Shown: positions 1 through 12,765 of the stretch, piece after piece
How the letters are laid out: each line of letters begins with the position of its first letter
Numbering within the stretch: the first letter of the stretch is position 1
Origin: Balanoglossus misakiensis
Taxonomy: Eukaryota > Hemichordata
Length of the DNA: 64,000 nucleotides
Direction of reading: 5' to 3'
Assembly (NCBI GenBank): GCA_040954595.2
Contig: CM082578.2
Span: 16,926,001-16,990,000 of the forward strand
Notes under the pieces: model-generated
The model's input: only the letters and a program-made list of their open reading frames with translations
Databases searched by the model: none
Told to the model about the DNA's origin: nothing
Program-made: the position numbers and the translations under genes

Positions 1-3000
1 ATTTCTCGAAGTCGAAAAATTGACATTTCTGGATGATTTTCATGAGCTATAACCCATGGTTTTTGTCGAAAAACCACCAAATTTTGAAATTTCGCGAAGT
101 CGAAAAATTGACATTTCTGGATGATTTTCATGAGCTATAACCCATGGTTTTTGTCGAAAAACCACCAAATTTTGAAATTTCGCGAAGTCGAAAAATTGAC
201 ATTTCTGGATGATTTTCATGAGCTATAACCCATGGTTTTTGTCGAAAAACCACCAAATTTTGAAATTTCGCGAAGTCGAAAAATTGACATTTCTGGATGA
301 TTTTCATGAGCTATAACCCATGGTTTTTGTCGAAAAACCACCAAATTTTGAAATTTCGCGAAGTCGAAAAATTGACATTTCTGGATGATTTTCATGAGCT
401 ATAACCCATGGTTTTTGTCGAAAAACCACCAAATTTTGAAATTTCGCGAAGTCGAAAAATTAACATTTCTGGATGATATTCATGAGCTATAACCCATGGT
501 TTTTGTCGAAAAACCACCAAATTTTGAAATTTCTCGAAGTCGAAAAATTGACATTTCTGGATGATTTTCATGAGCTATAACCCATGGTTTTTGTCGAAAA
601 ACCACCAAATTTTGAAATTTCGCGAAGTCGAAAAATTGACATTTCTGGATGATTTTCATGAACTATAACCCATGGTTTTTGTCGAAAAACCACCAAATTT
701 TGAAATTTCGCGAAGTCGAAAAATTGACATTTCTGGATGATTTTCATGAGCTATAACCCATGGTTTTTGTCGAAAAACCACCAAATTTTGAAATTTCGCG
801 AAGTCGAAAAATTGACATTTCTGGATGATTTTCATGAGCTATAACCCATGGTTTTTGTCGAAAAACCACCAAATTTTGAAATTTCGCGAAGTCGAAAAAT
901 TGACATTTCTGGATGATTTTCATGAGCTATAACCCATGGTTTTTGTCGAAAAACCACCAAATTTTGAAATTTCGCGAAGTCGAAAAATTGACATTTCTGG
1001 ATGATTTTCATGAGCTATAACCCATGGTTTTTGTCGAAAAACCACCAAATTTTGAAATTTCGCGAAGTCGAAAAATTGACATTTCTGGATGATTTTCATG
1101 AGCTATAACCCATGGTTTTTGTCGAAAAACCACCAAATTTTGAAATTCGCGAAGTCGAAAAATTGACATTTCTGGATGATTTTCATAAGCTATAACCCAT
1201 GGTTTTTGTCGAAAAACCACCAAATTTCGAAATTTCGCGAAGTCGAAAAATTGACATTTCTGGATGATTTTCCTGAGCTATAACCCATGGTTTTTGTCGA
1301 AAAACCACCAAATTTTGAAATTTCGCGAAGTCGAAAAATTGACATTTCTGGATGATATTCATGAGCTATAACCCATGGTTTTTGTCGAAAAACCACCAAA
1401 TTTTGAAATTTCTCGAAGTCGAAAAATTGACATTTCTGGATGATTTTCATGAGCTATAACCCATGGTTTTTGTCGAAAAACCACCAAATTTTGAAATTTC
1501 GCGAAGTCGAAAAATTGACATTTCTGGATGATTTTCATGAGCTATAACCCATGGTTTTTGTCGAAAAACCACCAAATTTTGAAATTTCGCGAAGTCGAAA
1601 AATTGACATTTCTGGATGATTTTCATGAGCTATAACCCATGGTTTTTGTCGAAAAACCACCAAATTTTGAAATTTCGCGAAGTCGAAAAATTGACATTTC
1701 TGGATGATTTTCATGAGCTATAATCCATGGTTTTTGTCGAAAAACCACCAAATTTTGAAATTTCGCGAAGTCGAAAAATTGACATTTCTGGATGATTTTC
1801 ATGAGCTATAACCCATGGTTTTTGTCGAAAAACCACCAAATTTTGAAATTTCTCGAAGTCGAAAAATTGACATTTCTGGATGATTTTCATGAGCTATAAC
1901 CCATGGTTTTTGTCGAAAAACCACCAAATTTTGAAATTTCGCGAAGTCGAAAAATTGACATTTCTGGATGATTTTCATGAGCTATAACCCATGGTTTTTG
2001 TCGAAAAACCACCAAATTTTGAAATTTCGCGAAGTCGAAAAATTGACATTTCTGGATGATTTTCATGAGCTATAACCCATGGTTTTTGTCGAAAAACCAC
2101 CAAATTTTGAAATTTCGCGAAGTCGAAAAATTGACATTTCTGGATGATTTTCATGAGCTATAACCTATGGTTTTTGTCGAAAAACCACCAAATTTTGAAA
2201 TTTCGCGAAGTCGAAAAATTGACATTTCTGGATGATTTTCATGAGCTATAACCCATGGTTTTTGTCGAAAAACCACCAAATTTTGAAATTTCTCGAAGTC
2301 GAAAAATTGACATTTCTGGATGATTTTCATGAGCTATAACCCATGGTTTTTGTCGAAAAACCACCAAATTTTGAAATTTCGCGAAGTCGAAAAATTGACA
2401 TTTCTGGATGATTTTCATGAGCTATAACCCATGGTTTTTGTCGAAAAACCACCAAATTTTGAAATTTCGCGAAGTCGAAAAATTGACATTTCTGGATGAT
2501 TTTCATGAGCTATAATCCATGGTTTTTGTCGAAAAACCACCAAATTTTGAAATTTCGCGAAGTCGAAAAATTGACATTTCTGGATGATTTTCATGAGCTA
2601 TAACCCATGGGTTTTTGTCGAAAAACCACCAAATTTTGAAATTTCTCGAAGTCGAAAAATTGACATTTCTGGATGATTTTCATGAGCTATAACCCATGGT
2701 TTTTGTCGAAAAACCACCAAATTTTGAAATTTCGCGAAGTCGAAAAATTGACATTTCTGGATGATTTTCATGAGCTATAACCCATGGTTTTTGTCGAAAA
2801 ACCACCAAATTTTGAAATTTCGCGAAGTCGAAAAATTGACATTTCTGGATGATTTTCATGAGCTATAACCCATGGTTTTTGTCGAAAAACCACCAAATTT
2901 TGAAATTTCGCGAAGTCGAAAAATTGACATTTCTGGATGATTTTCATGAGCTATAACCCATGGTTTTTGTCGAAAAACCACCAAATTTTGAAATTTCGCG

Positions 3001-6000
3001 AAGTCGAAAAATTGACATTTCTGGATGATTTTCATGAGCTATAACCCATGGTTTTTGTCGAAAAACCACCAAATTTTGAAATTTCGCGAAGTCGAAAAAT
3101 TAACATTTCTGGATGATATTCATGAGCTATAACCCATGGTTTTTGTCGAAAAACCACCAAATTTTGAAATTTCTCGAAGTCGAAAAATTGACATTTCTGG
3201 ATGATTTTCATGAGCTATAACCCATGGTTTTTGTCGAAAAACCACCAAATTTTGAAATTTCGCGAAGTCGAAAAATTGACATTTCTGGATGATTTTCATG
3301 AACTATAACCCATGGTTTTTGTCGAAAAACCACCAAATTTTGAAATTTCGCGAAGTCGAAAAATTGACATTTCTGGATGATTTTCATGAGCTATAACCCA
3401 TGGTTTTTGTCGAAAAACCACCAAATTTTGAAATTTCGCGAAGTCGAAAAATTGACATTTCTGGATGATTTTCATGAGCTATAACCCATGGTTTTTGTCG
3501 AAAAACCACCAAATTTTGAAATTTCGCGAAGTCGAAAAATTGACATTTCTGGATGATTTTCATGAGCTATAACCCATGGTTTTTGTCGAAAAACCACCAA
3601 ATTTTGAAATTTCGCGAAGTCGAAAAATTGACATTTCTGGATGATTTTCATGAGCTATAACCCATGGTTTTTGTCGAAAAACCACCAAATTTTGAAATTT
3701 CGCGAAGTCGAAAAATTGACATTTCTGGATGATTTTCATGAGCTATAACCCATGGTTTTTGTCGAAAAACCACCAAATTTTGAAATTTCGCGAAGTCGAA
3801 AAATTGACATTTCTGGATGATTTTCATGAGCTATAACCCATGGTTTTTGTCGAAAAACCACCAAATTTTGAAATTTCTCGAAGTCGAAAAATTGACATTT
3901 CTGGATGATTTTCATGAGCTATAACCCATGGTTTTTGTCGAAAAACCACCAAATTTTGAAATTTCGCGAAGTCGAAAAATTGACATTTCTGGATGATTTT
4001 CATGAGCTATAACCCATGGTTTTTGTCGAAAAACCACCAAATTTTGAAATTTCGCGAAGTCGAAAAATTAACATTTCTGGATGATTTTCATGAGCTATAA
4101 CCCATGGTTTTTGTCGAAAAACCACCAAATTTTGAAATTTCGCGAAGTCGAAAAATTGACATTTCTGGATGATTTTCATGAGCTATAACCCATGGTTTTT
4201 GTCGAAAAACCACCAAATTTTGAAATTTCGCGAAGTCGAAAAATTGACATTTCTGGATGATTTTCATGAGCTATAACCCATGGTTTTTGTCGAAAAACCA
4301 CCAAATTTTGAAATTTCGCGAAGTCGAAAAATTAACATTTCTGGATGATATTCATGAGCTATAACCCATGGTTTTTGTCGAAAAACCACCAAATTTTGAA
4401 ATTTCTCGAAGTCGAAAAATTGACATTTCTGGATGATTTTCATGAGCTATAACCCATGGTTTTTGTCGAAAAACCACCAAATTTTGAAATTTCGCGAAGT
4501 CGAAAAATTGACATTTCTGGATGATTTTCATGAACTATAACCCATGGTTTTTGTCGAAAAACCACCAAATTTTGAAATTTCGCGAAGTCGAAAAATTGAC
4601 ATTTCTGGATGATTTTCATGAGCTATAACCCATGGTTTTTGTCGAAAAACCACCAAATTTTGAAATTTCGCGAAGTCGAAAAATTGACATTTCTGGATGA
4701 TTTTCATGAGCTATAACCCATGGTTTTTGTCGAAAAACCACCAAATTTTGAAATTTCGCGAAGTCGAAAAATTGACATTTCTGGATGATTTTCATGAGCT
4801 ATAACCCATGGTTTTTGTCGAAAAACCACCAAATTTTGAAATTTCGCGAAGTCGAAAAATTGACATTTCTGGATGATTTTCATGAGCTATAACCCATGGT
4901 TTTTGTCGAAAAACCACCAAATTTTGAAATTTCGCGAAGTCGAAAAATTGACATTTCTGGATGATTTTCATGAGCTATAACCCATGGTTTTTGTCGAAAA
5001 ACCACCAAATTTTGAAATTTCTCGAAGTCGAAAAATTGACATTTCTGGATGATTTTCATGAGCTATAACCCATGGTTTTTGTCGAAAAACCACCAAATTT
5101 TGAAATTTCTCGAAGTCGAAAAATTGACATTTCTGGATGATTTTCATGAGCTATAACCCATGGTTTTTGTCGAAAAACCACCAAATTTTGAAATTTGCTC
5201 GAAGTCGAAAAATTGACATTTCTGGATGATTTTCATGAGCTATAACCCATGGTTTTTGTCGAAAAACCACCAAATTTTGAAATTTCTCGAAGTCGAAAAA
5301 TTGACATTTCTGGATGATTTTCATGAACTATAACCCATGGTTTTTGTCGAAAAACCACCAAATTTTGAAATTTCGCGAAGTCGAAAAATTGACATTTCTG
5401 GATGATTTTCATGAGCTATAACCCATGGTTTTTGTCGAAAAACCACCAAATTTTGAAATTTCGCGAAGTCGAAAAATTGACATTTCTGGATGATTTTCAT
5501 GAGCTATAACCCATGGTTTTTGTCGAAAAACCACCAAATTTTGAAATTTCGCGAAGTCGAAAAATTGACATTTCTGGATGATTTTCATGAGCTATAACCC
5601 ATGGTTTTTGTCGAAAAACCACCAAATTTTGAAATTTCGCGAAGTCGAAAAATTGACATTTCTGGATGATTTTCATGAGCTATAACCCATGGTTTTTGTC
5701 AAAAAACCACCAAATTTTAAAATTTTCGCGAAGTCGAAAAATTGACATTTCTGGATGATTTTCATGAGCTATAACCCATGGTTTTTGTCGAAAAACCACC
5801 AAATTTTGAAATTTCTCGAAGTCGAAAAATTGACATTTCTGGATGATTTTCATGAGCTATAACCCATGGTTTTTGTCGAAAAACCACCAAATTTTGAAAT
5901 TTCGCGAAGTCGAAAAATTGACATTTCTGGATGATTTTCATGAGCTATAACCCATGGTTTTTGTCGAAAAACCACCAAATTTTGAAATTTCGCGAAGTCG

Positions 6001-9000
6001 AAAAATTAACATTTCTGGATGATTTTCATGAGCTATAACCCATGGTTTTTGTCGAAAAACCACCAAATTTTGAAATTTCGCGAAGTCGAAAAATTTACAT
6101 TTCTGGATGATTTTCATGAGCTATAACCCATGGTTTTTGTCGAAAAACCACCAAATTTTGAAATTTCGCGAAGTCGAAAAATTGACATTTCTGGATGATT
6201 TTCATGAGCTATAACCCATGGTTTTTGTCGAAAAACCACCAAATTTTGAAATTTCGCGAAGTCGAAAAATTGACATTTCTGGATGATTTTCATGAGCTAT
6301 AACCCATGGTTTTTGTCGAAAAACCACCAAATTTTGAAATTTCTCGAAGTCGAAAAATTGACATTTCTGGATGATTTTCATGAGCTATAACCCATGGTTT
6401 TTGTCGAAAAACCACCAAATTTTGAAATTTCGCGAAGTCGAAAAATTGACATTTCTGGATGATTTTCATGAGCTATAACCCATGGTTTTTGTCGAAAAAC
6501 CACCAAATTTTGAAATTTCGCGAAGTCGAAAAATTGACATTTCTGGATGATTTTCATGAGCTATAACCCATGGTTTTTGTCGAAAAACCACCAAATTTTG
6601 AAATTTCGCGAAGTCGAAAAATTGACATTTCTGGATGATTTTCATGAGCTATAACCCATGGTTTTTGTCGAAAAACCACCAAATTTTGAAATTTCGCGAA
6701 GTCGAAAAATTGACATTTCTGGATGATTTTCATGAGCTATAACCCATGGTTTTTGTCGAAAAACCACCAAATTTTGAAATTTCTCGAAGTCGAAAAATTG
6801 ACATTTCTGGATGATTTTCATGAGCTATAACCCATGGTTTTTGTCGAAAAACCACCAAATTTTGAAATTTCTCGAAGTCGAAAAATTGACATTTCTGGAT
6901 GATTTTCATGAGCTATAACCCATGGTTTTTGTCGAAAAACCACCAAATTTTGAAATTTCTCGAAGTCGAAAAATTGACATTTCTGGATGATTTTCATGAG
7001 CTATAACCCATGGTTTTTGTCGAAAAACCACCAAATTTTGAAATTTCTCGAAGTCGAAAAATTGACATTTCTGGATGATTTTCATGAGCTATAACCCATG
7101 GTTTTTGTCGAAAAACCACCAAATTTTGAAATTTCTCGAAGTCGAAAAATTGACATTTCTGGATGATTTTCATGAGCTATAACCCATGGTTTTTGTCGAA
7201 AAACCACCAAATTTTGAAATTTCTCGAAGTCGAAAAATTGACATTTCTGGATGATTTTCATGAGCTATAACCCATGGTTTTTGTCGAAAAACCACCAAAT
7301 TTTGAAATTTCGCGAAGTCGAAAAATTGACATTTCTGGATGATTTTCATGAGCTATAACCCATGGTTTTTGTCGAAAAACCACCAAATTTTGAAATTTCG
7401 CGAAGTCGAAAAATTGACATTTCTGGATGATTTTCATGAGCTATAACCCATGGTTTTTGTCGAAAAACCACCAAATTTTGAAATTTCGCGAAGTCGAAAA
7501 ATTGACATTTCTGGATGATTTTCATGAGCTATAACCCATGGTTTTTGTCGAAAAACCACCAAATTTTGAAATTTCGCGAAGTCGAAAAATTGACATTTCT
7601 GGATGATTTTCATGAGCTATAACCCATGGTTTTTGTCGAAAAACCACCAAATTTTGAAATTTCGCGAAGTCGAAAAATTGACATTTCTGGATGATTTTCA
7701 TGAGCTATAACCCATGGTTTTTGTCGAAAAACCACCAAATTTTGAAATTTCGCGAAGTCGAAAAATTGACATTTCTGGATGATTTTCATGAGCTATAACC
7801 CATGGTTTTTGTCGAAAAACCACCAAATTTTGAAATTTCGCGAAGTCGAAAAATTGACATTTCTGGATGATTTTCATGAGCTATAACCCATGGTTTTTGT
7901 CGAAAAACCACCAAATTTTGAAATTTCGCGAAGTCGAAAAATTGACATTTCTGGATGATTTTCATGAGCTATAACCCATGGTTTTTGTCGAAAAACCACC
8001 AAATTTTGAAATTTCTCGAAGTCGAAAAATTGACATTTCTGGATGATTTTCATGAGCTATAACCCATGGTTTTTGTCGAAAAACCACCAAATTTTGAAAT
8101 TTCTCGAAGTCGAAAAATTGACATTTCTGGATGATTTTCATGAGCTATAACCCATGGTTTTTGTCGAAAAACCACCAAATTTTGAAATTTCTCGAAGTCG
8201 AAAAATTGACATTTCTGGATGATTTTCATGAGCTATAACCCATGGTTTTTGTCGAAAAACCACCAAATTTTGAAATTTCTCGAAGTCGAAAAATTGACAT
8301 TTCTGGATGATTTTCATGAGCTATAACCCATGGTTTTTGTCGAAAAACCACCAAATTTTGAAATTTCTCGAAGTCGAAAAATTGACATTTCTGGATGATT
8401 TTCATGAGCTATAACCCATGGTTTTTGTCGAAAAACCACCAAATTTTGAAATTTCGCGAAGTCGAAAAATTGACATTTCTGGATGATTTTCATGAGCTAT
8501 AACCCATGGTTTTTGTCGAAAAACCACCAAATTTTGAAATTTCGCGAAGTCGAAAAATTGACATTTCTGGATGATTTTCATGAGCTATAACCCATGGTTT
8601 TTGTCGAAAAACCACCTAATTTTGAAATTTCGCGAAGTCGAAAAATTGACATTTCTGGATGATTTTCATGAGCTATAACCCATGGTTTTTGTCGAAAAAC
8701 CACCTAATTTTGAAATTTCGCGAAGTCGAAAAATTGACATTTCTGGATGATTTTCATGAGCTATAACCCATGGTTTTTGTCGAAAAACCACCAAATTTTG
8801 AAATTTCGCGAAGTCGAAAAATTGACATTTCTGGATGATTTTCATGAGCTATAACCCATGGTTTTTGTCGAAAAACCACCAAATTTTGAAATTTCGCGAA
8901 GTCGAAAAATTGACATTTCTGGATGATTTTCATGAGCTATAACCCATGGTTTTTGTCGAAAAACCACCAAATTTTGAAATTTCGCGAAGTCGAAAAATTG

Positions 9001-9602
9001 ACATTTCTGGATGATTTTCATGAGCTATAACCCATGGTTTTTGTCGAAAAACCACCAAATTTTGAAATTTCGCGAAGTCGAAAAATTGACATTTCTGGAT
9101 GATTTTCATGAGCTATAACCCATGGTTTTTGTCGAAAAACCACCAAATTTTGAAATTTCGCGAAGTCGAAAAATTGACATTTCTGGATGATTTTCATGAG
9201 CTATAACCCATGGTTTTTGTCGAAAAACCACCAAATTTTGAAATTTCGCGAAGTCGAAAAATTGACATTTCTGGATGATTTTCATGAGCTATAACCCATG
9301 GTTTTTGTCGAAAAACCACCAAATTTTGAAATTTCGCGAAGTCGAAAATTGACATTTCTGGATGATTTTCATGAGCTATAACCCATGGTTTTTGTCGAAA
9401 AACCACCAAATTTTGAAATTTCGCGAAGTCGAAAAATTGACATTTCTGGCATGATTTTCATGAGCTATAAACCCATGGTTTTTGTCGAAAAACCACCAAA
9501 TTTTGAAATTTAGCGAAGTCGAAAATTGGACATTTCTGGATGATTTTCATGAGCTATAACCCATGGTTTTTGTCGAAAAACCACCAAATTTTGAAATTTC
9601 GC
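1..9602. repeat. 88-bp satellite array (about 109 monomers)
   Basis: Head-to-tail 88-bp monomers fill the first 9.6 kb and run off the left edge. Most monomers differ by 0-3 substitutions. Indels are rare: a base lost near 1146, one gained near 2610 and one gained near 5197. Each monomer holds a perfect 7-bp hairpin, ggttttt-gtcg-aaaaacc, and most hold the palindrome ttcgcgaa, which a variant class changes to ttctcgaa. Higher-order structure is visible (see findings). The 88-bp period is not a multiple of three, so the open frames inside it are not genes. It is probably a centromeric, pericentromeric or subtelomeric satellite, but location cannot be told from sequence. Confidence 0.98.
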
Positions 9603-9702
9603 NNNNNNNNNNNNNNNNNNNNNNNNNNNNNNNNNNNNNNNNNNNNNNNNNNNNNNNNNNNNNNNNNNNNNNNNNNNNNNNNNNNNNNNNNNNNNNNNNN
9701 NN
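9603..9702. other. Assembly gap (100 N)
   Basis: Exactly 100 N, a conventional placeholder for a gap of unknown size. The left side is satellite. The right side starts with a satellite-like scrap (atattcatgagct) and then unique sequence, so the true array length and its junction are unresolved. Monomers just before the gap (9340-9602) carry extra single-base errors, typical of poor assembly. Confidence 0.99.
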
Positions 9703-10052
9703 ATATTCATGAGCTAATATCATTAATTAACGGGTCGACCTTTGAACTTACCCGTTTCAATTATCTCAACATCAAGGCAGTGTTGGGGTAATAAAATGAT
9801 ACAGACACAAGTATTTCATTTTAATCTCGTTCATTGAAAATTTTAATTTCACAGTTTTGAAAACATCAACAAAAGAGGATACATGTCTACAGTATTATCT
9901 GTAGACTTACAATATGAAAAAGGAGCAAGTACATTACTTCTGTGAAACTCAAACCATTTTCGTTGCATCTCCATTGATGGATACAAATCTACCATGCAAT
10001 GCATACTAATTATACTTCTACACAATGTTCTATGAAGAACTGTTAAGTGGTC
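9703..10052. other. Unique flank of the satellite, no clear gene
   Basis: About 350 bases of AT-rich sequence. On the minus strand it would be the 3' untranslated region of the exon-like series above it. ATTAAA-type poly(A) hexamers occur on that strand near 9820 and 9845. I see no coding exon here. Confidence 0.5.
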
Positions 10053-10135
10053 TCACTGCAGACTGCCAGTAACAGTTACAGCTGCATCGCGGAAAATGGA
10101 AACTTCGTCCTCAGCTTGGTTGCCGGTCTTTGCAT
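10053..10135 (-). other. Exon-like terminal segment of the cassette series
   Basis: On the minus strand an acceptor-like sequence ending in gcag is followed by an open stretch of 26 codons and a TGA, in the same phase (phase 1) as the 169-bp cassettes upstream. The start of the segment is clearly related to the cassette: atgca, then a run matching 'aaccaagctg'. It could be the last coding exon of a minus-strand gene whose cassettes were amplified at 10.8-12.0 kb. The product is not recognised. It may equally be a decayed repeat copy. Confidence 0.35.
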
Positions 10136-10841
10136 CTGCAAAACAAGCAATGTAGAAATGAATGTCTATAATATACATGGACATGAAAACAACGCATGAT
10201 CATCACTGTACGCCAATTGTTCATTCGCAGATGGTACATCATGCGAATCTGTATGGCTGCCTGGAATTTCACTCTATTTGGCATCTGGATTAAATTTTAT
10301 TGCAACAACGATAGAGATGCCAATATAAGCTTATAATTGTACTTAGTTAAACTGACAACTCCTGGACATTGTGAACAAACACACCCCACCCACATACCTC
10401 TACCATGTATTGTCTGTAATTGCTTCAATTTTCTTTCCCATAATTCTTACCTCCCCATAACCATGCGGTAATCTCTGGACATCAATCACATAGGCTGGCA
10501 ATCATCTTAGCATCATCTATGAGATCCCTGGAATAAATGAAAAGTATGTACATGTAAATGGAATGTCTCCTATAAAGATGGCGGACATGTTTGTACCATA
10601 ACAAAATGGCCACCCCTGGCATATAGCAGCCAGGTTGGTTTTAAAACATCGAATTAAAATCCACATATAGTACCGGGTCCATATTGTTACATGCAGGTTT
10701 GTGCAAATTCAGTTCGCTTGACTGGGAAACGGCACCAGTCTGAATCGGAAAAAAACATCTTCAAAATGGCAACCATGCAAAGAGGGGCTTTGATGTCTAT
10801 ATCGCTTGTCAAACCTTGCTTGAAACCTCTGGTCTTCGTTC
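10136..10841. other. Diverged repeat-related spacer
   Basis: No gene recognised. The stretch 10,560-10,840 is a diverged copy of 13,000-13,230. Shared landmarks, in the same order, are 'gtaccataacaaaatg' against 'gccgtaacaaaatga', then 'tttgtgcaaa', then 'ggcaccagtc'. This shows that the two minisatellite regions sit within an older segmental duplication. Confidence 0.6.
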
Positions 10842-12020
10842 AGCCATTGAACATACTGCCCTTACCGCACCCAGCTATACTGCTGCATGGCGAAATAACT
10901 GGTCACTTAGGTCCCCAGCTTGGTTGATGAATACCATTATGAGTTGATATCGTCTCTGCATCTGCAAAACAAGGAAATGAAGTGAATGTCTGTGATATTC
11001 ATGATCGATCAGCCATTTAACATACTGCCCTTACCGCACCCAGCTATACTGCTGCATGGCGAAAATAACTGGTCAGTTAGGTCCCAGCTTGGTTGATGAA
11101 TACCATTATGAGTTGATATCGTCTCTGCATCTGCAAAACACGGAAATGAAGTGAATGTCTGTGATATTCATGATCGATCAGCCATTTAACATACTGCCCT
11201 TACCGCACCCAGCTACACTGCTGCATGGCGAAAATAACTGGTCAGTTAGGTCCCAGCTTGGTTGATGAATACCATTATGAGTTGATATCGTCTCTGCATC
11301 TGCAAAACACGGAAATGAAGTGAATGTCTGTGATATTCATGATCGATCAGCCGTTGAACATACTGCCCTTACCGCACCCAGCTATACTGCTGCATGGCGA
11401 AAATAACTGGTCAGTTAGGTCCCAGCTTGGTTGATGAATACCATTATGAGTTGATATCGTCTCTGCATCTGCAAAACACGGAAATGAAGTGAATGTCTGT
11501 GATATTCATGATCGATCAGCCATTTAACATACTGCCCTTACCGCACCCAGCTACACTGCTGCATGGCGAAAATAACTGGTCAGTTAGGTCCCAGCTTGGT
11601 TGATGAATACCATTATGAGTTGATATCGTCTCTGCATCTGCAAAACACGGAAATGAAGTGAATGTCTGTGATATTCATGATCGATCAGCCGTTGAACATA
11701 CTGCCCTTACCGCACCCAGCTATACTGCTGCATGGCGAAAATAACTGGTCAGTTAGGTCCCAGCTTGGTTGATGAATACCATTATGAGTTGATATCGTCT
11801 CTGCATCTGCAAAACAAGGAAATGAAGTGAATGTCTGTGATATTCATGATCGATCAGCCGTTGAACATACTGCCCTTACCGCACCCAGCTACACTGCTGC
11901 ATGGCGAAAATAACTGGTCAATTAGGTCCCAGCTTGGTTGATGAATACCATTATCAGTTGATATCGTCACTGCATCTGCAAAACAAGCAAATGAAGTGAG
12001 TGTCTAATATTCGTGAACAC
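10842..12020. repeat. 169-bp tandem repeat, seven units
   Basis: Units begin at 10842, 11011, 11180, 11349, 11518, 11687 and 11856, spaced exactly 169 bp. Inner units are almost identical: alternating 'catttaac'/'cgttgaac' and 'ctatac'/'ctacac' variants suggest a two-unit (338-bp) higher-order pattern in the middle of the array. The first unit (10842) has a one-base gain and a one-base loss. The last (11856) carries several substitutions and fades after about 12000. On the minus strand each unit contains an acceptor, a 96-nt open segment and a donor (separate entry). Confidence 0.95.
10866..11975 (-). other. Series of 96-nt exon-like cassettes inside the 169-bp repeat
   Basis: Read on the minus strand, each unit has a pyrimidine-rich acceptor (cttcatttccgtgttttgcag), a 96-nt segment and a G|gtaagg donor. 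Segments lie at 11880-11975, 11711-11806, 11542-11637, 11373-11468, 11204-11299 and 11035-11130. Each is open in only one frame, entered with two bases and left with one, so any number could be joined without a frame change. The outermost copy (11880-11975) has several amino-acid changes. The copy at 10866-10961 is shifted by a one-base insertion and meets a stop, so a transcript including it would end there unless it is skipped. No 5' exon was found and the peptide (about 32 residues per cassette, two cysteines) is not recognised. This is a candidate gene, not a proven one. Confidence 0.35.
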
Positions 12021-12054
12021 GAAAGAAAACATCTACCGCGCTCACCGTACTACA

Positions 12055-12765
12055 ATTTTTATTGAAAAATGACGAACGATTACAAATCTCAAAACACCTA
12101 TATTAACTACTAGTGAATACGAGCGAAGATGATCGGTACGGAAATAAACCACTCAGTTTATCAGTACAACGTGTATGCTTTTAATATTTTTTATTGAAAA
12201 ATGACGAAAGATTACAAATCTCAAAACACCTATATTAACTACTAGTGAATACGAGCGAAGATGATCGGTACGGAAATAAACCACTCAGTTTATCAGTACA
12301 ACGTGTATGTTTTTAATATTTTTTTATTGAAAAATGACGAAAGATTACAAATCTCAAAACGCCTATATTAACTACTAGTGAATACGAGCGAAGATGATCG
12401 GTACGGAAATAAACCACTCAGTTTATCAGTACAACGTGTATATTTTTAATATTTTTTTTATTGAATAATGACGAAAGATAACAAATCTCAAAAAATGTAC
12501 TAACTATATACGCACGCCCTAAGATGATCGGTACGGAAATAAACCACTCCCAGTATTATGAGTGCATGTATGTTTTTAATATTTTTTATTGAATAATGAC
12601 GAAAGATAACAAATCTCAAAAAATGTACTAACTATATACGCACGCCCTAAGATGATCGGTACGGAAATAAACCACTCTCAGTATTATGAGTGCGTGTATG
12701 TTTTTAATATTTTTATTGAATAATGACGAAAGATAACAAATCTCAAAAAAACTTATGTTATGTAT
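12055..12765. repeat. Second minisatellite, ~127-134-bp period, about 5.4 units
   Basis: Units starting with 'attgaaaaatgacgaa' or 'attgaataatgacgaa' begin near 12061, 12195, 12326, 12459, 12586 and 12713. The first three share 'tactagtgaatacgagcgaag'; the later ones have a shortened centre ('cgcacgccctaag'). All share 'gatgatcggtacggaaataaacc'-type cores. Length differences come largely from the T run ahead of each unit. No coding signal is seen. Confidence 0.9.

Noticed and set aside
1008-1450. Open frames with a repeating peptide (VVFRQKPWVIA) in the satellite
   Set aside because: They arise only where an indel brings monomers into the same frame for three units. There is no start context or independent coding signal.
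1-9602. CRISPR-like appearance (regular short repeat)
   Set aside because: The whole 88-bp unit is conserved with no variable spacers, and the context is animal nuclear DNA. It is a plain satellite.
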